A DNA stretch of 8,061 nucleotides from Candidatus Zipacnadia bacterium (GTDB taxonomy: Bacteria; Armatimonadota; Zipacnadia; Zipacnadales; Zipacnadaceae): the NCBI GenBank assembly GCA_029821455.1, contig JALGTI010000124.1:1-8061 (forward strand). Reading direction: 5' to 3'. Positions 6,151-8,061 of the stretch are shown piece after piece (the stretch's first letter is position 1; every line of letters begins with the position of its first letter). Both the position numbers and the translations under genes were made by a program. The notes beneath the pieces were generated by a model. That model did no database searches, was not told the DNA's origin, and was given only the letters and a program-made list of their open reading frames with translations.

Positions 6151-6272
6151 TCTGTCACCTCTCCCTTTGCAGTGCTATTCTTGCCAACCTGGTCTCCGAC
6201 TATCAGAGGCCCGGACACGAGCCAAGCGATGTTTACCCATCATCCTTTCGTCGTGTCCGTATGCCCACCTTC

Positions 6273-6634
6273 CGGCCGGATGTCATTCTGATGGACCTGA
6301 AGATGCCCAAGCTGGATGGAATCGAGGCGACAAGACAGATCAAAGCAGAGCTGCCTGAGTGCGCTATCGTTGTCCTGACCATCTTCCACGATGATACATA
6401 CCTGTTTCAGGCCATCAGGGCGGGGGCGCAAGGGTACGTGCTGAAAGACGGCCCACCGGAGCAAACCGTTGAGGTTATCAGGGCTGCTGCGTGCTCGGGA
6501 CTTCCATCCTGACGTCGTGGCAGACAAGCTCTGCGGCGTGTACCAACAGGTGCTGAAGGAGCGAAGGGGGGCGGCTATTCTGTCTGTCCCTCACATTGGG
6601 GGAGGGCGAGCTGGCAGTATTGCGCGTGCGATAG
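6273..6634 (+). pseudogene. Decayed NarL/LuxR-type response regulator
   Basis: One frame begins abruptly with RPDVILMDLKMPKLDGIEAT, where the Asp codon at 6294-6296 is the phosphorylation site, and continues through AIVVLTIFHDD, AIRAGAQGYVLKD and EQTVEVIRAA: the second half of a receiver domain. The first half, including the acidic Asp pair, is missing; what precedes it does not look like a receiver. The frame ends at a TGA (6510-6512). In the next frame, sequence from about 6496 reads RDFHPDVVADKL, as expected for the linker. In a third frame, 6590-6631 reads LTLGEGELAVLRVR, resembling the start of a LuxR DNA-binding helix ('LT.RE.EVL'), before a stop at 6632-6634 next to the rpiB ribosome binding site. 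A missing 5' half, two frameshifts and a lost HTH make this nonfunctional. Confidence 0.82.
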
Positions 6635-6644
6635 GAGGACTATG

Positions 6645-7121
6645 ATGATAGGTCTGGGCTGTGACCACAACGGCTTTGGCCTCAAGCAGCGACTGCATTC
6701 CTTCCTGACTGAATATGGGGAGGAGGTCTGGGACTTCGGTACGTTTTCCCGTGAACCGGTGGACTACCCGGACGTCGCCGTCGCGGTGGCCGAAGCGGCA
6801 CGAGCAGGTCTGATTGAGCGGGGCATACTGGTCTGTGGAACCGGGCTAGGGATGGCGATCGCCGCCAATAAGGTGCCAGGAATCTTTGCCGCACCGGTGG
6901 TAGATCCGGACACGGCACGGCTTGCCTGCATGAGCAACGACGCGCAGATTATTACGCTGGGCGCCAACCTAGTTGGCCCTGGCTTAGCCTGCGCGATCGT
7001 TGAAGCATGGCTGACTGCCAAGTTCCGGGGCGGCAGGTCAGCGCGCAAGGTAAACAGAATACGCACGTTGGAACAACGCTATTGCCGGGATGCTGGGCCT
7101 GTTTTGCTGGGAGGCCGGTAG
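6645..7121 (+). CDS. rpiB: RpiB/LacAB-family sugar-phosphate isomerase (ribose-5-phosphate isomerase B type)
   Basis: Aldose-ketose isomerase of the pentose-phosphate or related sugar pathways; cytoplasmic, usually dimeric. The 158-residue product shows GLGCDHNGFGLK (residues 3-14; Asp7 and His8), DFGTFSREPVDYPDVA (30-45), ILVCGTGLGMAIAANKVPG (61-79; Cys64 is the expected catalytic base in the anion-hole loop), and MSNDAQIITLGANLVG (96-111). E. coli RpiB has His99 where this protein has Ser97. The SN-x-AQIIT-x-GA pattern, together with GRSARKVNRI (130-139), is closer to what I remember of erythrulose/erythrose-4-phosphate isomerases, so the substrate may not be ribose 5-phosphate. Two ATGs are adjacent (6642 and 6645); AGGAGG at 6633-6638 is spaced 6 bases from the second, which I chose. 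The stop is 2 bases before plsY, indicating one transcript. Confidence 0.9.
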   Translation: MIGLGCDHNGFGLKQRLHSFLTEYGEEVWDFGTFSREPVDYPDVAVAVAEAARAGLIERGILVCGTGLGMAIAANKVPGIFAAPVVDPDTARLACMSNDAQIITLGANLVGPGLACAIVEAWLTAKFRGGRSARKVNRIRTLEQRYCRDAGPVLLGGR

Positions 7122-7123
7122 CG

Positions 7124-7810
7124 ATGCTGACAACCAGCGTTCTGTGTCTGTTGGCCTATCTAGTCGGTTCGATACCCTCCGGATACCTGCTCGTGTGGGC
7201 GACTCGCCGGGTAGACGTACGAGACCATGGCTCGCACAACGTGGGCACGATCAACGTCTTTCGGGTCGGTGGGCTCTGGCTTGGCTTGGTGACGCTGTTA
7301 GCCGACATCGGCAAAGCCCTCGGCATTGTGCTATTAGCCGCCGCGGTGACGCCGTCTGTCTGGACGGTCGCGAGTGCCGCTTTTCTCGTGATGGTCGGGC
7401 ACGCCTATTCTGCCTGGTTTTTGCTGCAAGAGCGGCGGTTTTCGGAGGGCAAGAGCGTAGCCTGTGCCCTGGGTGTTCTCCTGGGACTGGTCATCCTGGG
7501 GGCGTTGCCTTGGTGGGTGGCCGTAGCTCCGGTGGGCGTGTGGGTGGCAGGTCTGCTTGGCCCCCGCCTGCTGGCGGGCCGCTGGTGGCCGATATCCCCG
7601 GCAACGATGGCAGCGACGGTCGCCATCCCTATCGCCGTATGGGCCGCACGCCCTGCCCCGGCGTATCTGGCCCTCGCAGTCGCGATGGCCGCGCTCATTC
7701 TGGTACGGCACAAGAACAATATCAGACGCCTGCTGGCCGGAACGGAACCGTGTGCCGGACAATCCCTGCCGCCGGAGCCCAGTGAACTGTGCGGCCTGAC
7801 TGTATTGTAG
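7124..7810 (+). CDS. plsY: PlsY-like acyl-phosphate:glycerol-3-phosphate acyltransferase (divergent)
   Basis: PlsY is an inner-membrane enzyme that transfers an acyl chain from acyl-phosphate to glycerol 3-phosphate, the first step of phospholipid synthesis. The 228-residue product is very hydrophobic, with about six membrane stretches, and keeps the family frame: LVGSIPSGYL (residues 13-22), motif 1 DHGSHNVGTINVFRVGG (34-50; usual form GSGNIGATN), and motif 3 VRHKNNIRRLLAGTE (194-208). Motif 2, normally FKGGKGVAT, is FSEGKSVAC (106-114): two of the glycines of the glycerol-phosphate loop are Glu and Ser. Activity is therefore uncertain and a paralogue with another acceptor is possible. The last 20 or so residues after LAGTE are unlike PlsY and are read antisense through an IS3 relic. 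The start at 7124 has GGGAGG 9 bases upstream and lies 2 bases after rpiB. A longer frame to TTG 7007 would overlap rpiB and is unlikely. Confidence 0.85.
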   Translation: MLTTSVLCLLAYLVGSIPSGYLLVWATRRVDVRDHGSHNVGTINVFRVGGLWLGLVTLLADIGKALGIVLLAAAVTPSVWTVASAAFLVMVGHAYSAWFLLQERRFSEGKSVACALGVLLGLVILGALPWWVAVAPVGVWVAGLLGPRLLAGRWWPISPATMAATVAIPIAVWAARPAPAYLALAVAMAALILVRHKNNIRRLLAGTEPCAGQSLPPEPSELCGLTVL

Positions 7811-7857
7811 TGTCTTCGCCATCGCTCGACCAGGGCCATCGCATCCTGTGTTGTGTC
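7777..7857 (-). mobile_element. IS3-type transposase C-terminal remnant
   Basis: On the minus strand, DAMALVERWRRHYNTVRPHS followed by SLG is the signature end of the integrase core of IS3/IS481-type transposases (usually '..YNTVRPHSSLGYRPPAP'). The frame begins directly after the stop of the fucosidase fragment (TAG at 7858-7860) and loses similarity after SLG. The fragment overlaps the last codons of plsY on the other strand. No other part of the element is present here, so this is a relic of about 80 bases. Confidence 0.75.
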
Positions 7858-8061
7858 CTATTCTGCTTTCGCGGTGATCTTCAGCGTGAACGCGTGCTGG
7901 CAGGGCTTGGTGGCCGGCATCTTCACGCGGAGACTATCCGTGCCCTGGGACCACTGCAGGGGCTTCTTCGAGCCCAACAGCCTGACTTCGCCGATCGCCC
8001 CGGTGTAGAGACGTAGGTGGGATCCAAGCGAACGGACCCGTAGTTCCTTGCCCGGCCAGGC
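7858..8061 (-). CDS. Second GH29 alpha-L-fucosidase, C-terminal end only
   Basis: The last 67 codons and TAG stop of a minus-strand gene that enters from beyond the right edge. It reads WPGKELRVRSLGSHLRLYTG, then GEVRLLGSKKPLQWSQGTDS, and LRVKMPATKPCQHAFTLKI near the end. This is the beta-sandwich domain that closes many GH29 fucosidases ('..L.W.Q..DGL.V.LP...PC.YA..LKI'). The catalytic barrel lies outside the window, so activity cannot be judged. It is not a copy of the fucosidase at 1208-2500, whose C-terminus differs. It would run convergent with the rpiB-plsY pair, and only the IS3 remnant separates their ends. No terminator is evident after the stop. Confidence 0.82.
   Translation of the reverse strand, partial: AWPGKELRVRSLGSHLRLYTGAIGEVRLLGSKKPLQWSQGTDSLRVKMPATKPCQHAFTLKITAKAE

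Noticed and set aside
6150..6260. A minus-strand promoter for the three-gene operon (TTGGCT with TAGTCG at 17 bases)
   Set aside because: Both boxes match the consensus poorly, especially the -10, so it is not listed as a feature.
7090..7785. A 231-codon plus-strand frame overlapping plsY
   Set aside because: It is rich in Arg, Gly and Ser with no recognisable motif, while the overlapping frame has clear PlsY motifs and membrane segments.
1..8061. CRISPR array, tRNA, rRNA or phage defence genes
   Set aside because: No evenly spaced direct repeats, no tRNA or rRNA signatures and no defence-family motifs were seen on either strand.

Overview
The window (8,061 bases, fairly GC-rich) looks like the chromosome of a free-living, sugar-degrading bacterium. 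Several products remind me of Chloroflexota (Anaerolineae-like) proteins: the 'quinate 5-dehydrogenase'-type protein, a thioredoxin/DsbD-like fusion, and a GalT with an HPHT active site. That placement is inference from family resemblance recalled from memory, not a search result.

Layout. (1) 1-811: an IS3-family transposase fragment (minus strand, running off the left edge) abuts a broken thioredoxin-DsbD fusion gene (plus strand), which carries a frameshift and an early stop. (2) 1007-2549: a promoter-like TTGACA/TACAAT pair, a long leader with two small hairpins, an intact GH29 alpha-L-fucosidase (1208-2500, plus) and a hairpin/T-run terminator. (3) 2604-3573: a gene-poor stretch with an eroded IS5-like transposase, an orphan zinc-ribbon fragment and two copies of a roughly 37-base repeat. 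(4) 3574-6150: a minus-strand cluster, transcribed right to left: a quinate-5-dehydrogenase-like protein, a YdjM-like membrane protein and galactose-1-phosphate uridylyltransferase (galT). Gaps are 44 and 55 bases and each gene has a good ribosome binding site. (5) 6273-6634: a decayed LuxR/NarL-type response regulator with pieces in three frames. (6) 6645-7810: a plus-strand pair, an RpiB-type sugar-phosphate isomerase followed 2 bases later by a divergent PlsY-like acyltransferase. (7) 7777-8061: the last codons of an IS3-type transposase (minus), overlapping the PlsY end, then the C-terminus of a second GH29 fucosidase (minus) cut by the right edge.

The intact genes point to use of fucose- and galactose-containing glycans: fucosidase releases fucose, GalT feeds galactose 1-phosphate into UDP-sugar metabolism, and the RpiB-like enzyme handles a phosphorylated sugar. 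PlsY makes lysophosphatidic acid for membranes. There is no integrated new system that I can defend. The striking feature is that most gaps between intact genes hold remnants of genes or insertion sequences. The most interesting individual points are the RpiB variant with a Ser-Asn-Asp motif, the PlsY with an altered glycerol-phosphate loop and a tail read from an IS remnant, the operon around the poorly understood 'quinate dehydrogenase' family, and the unassigned repeat pair.
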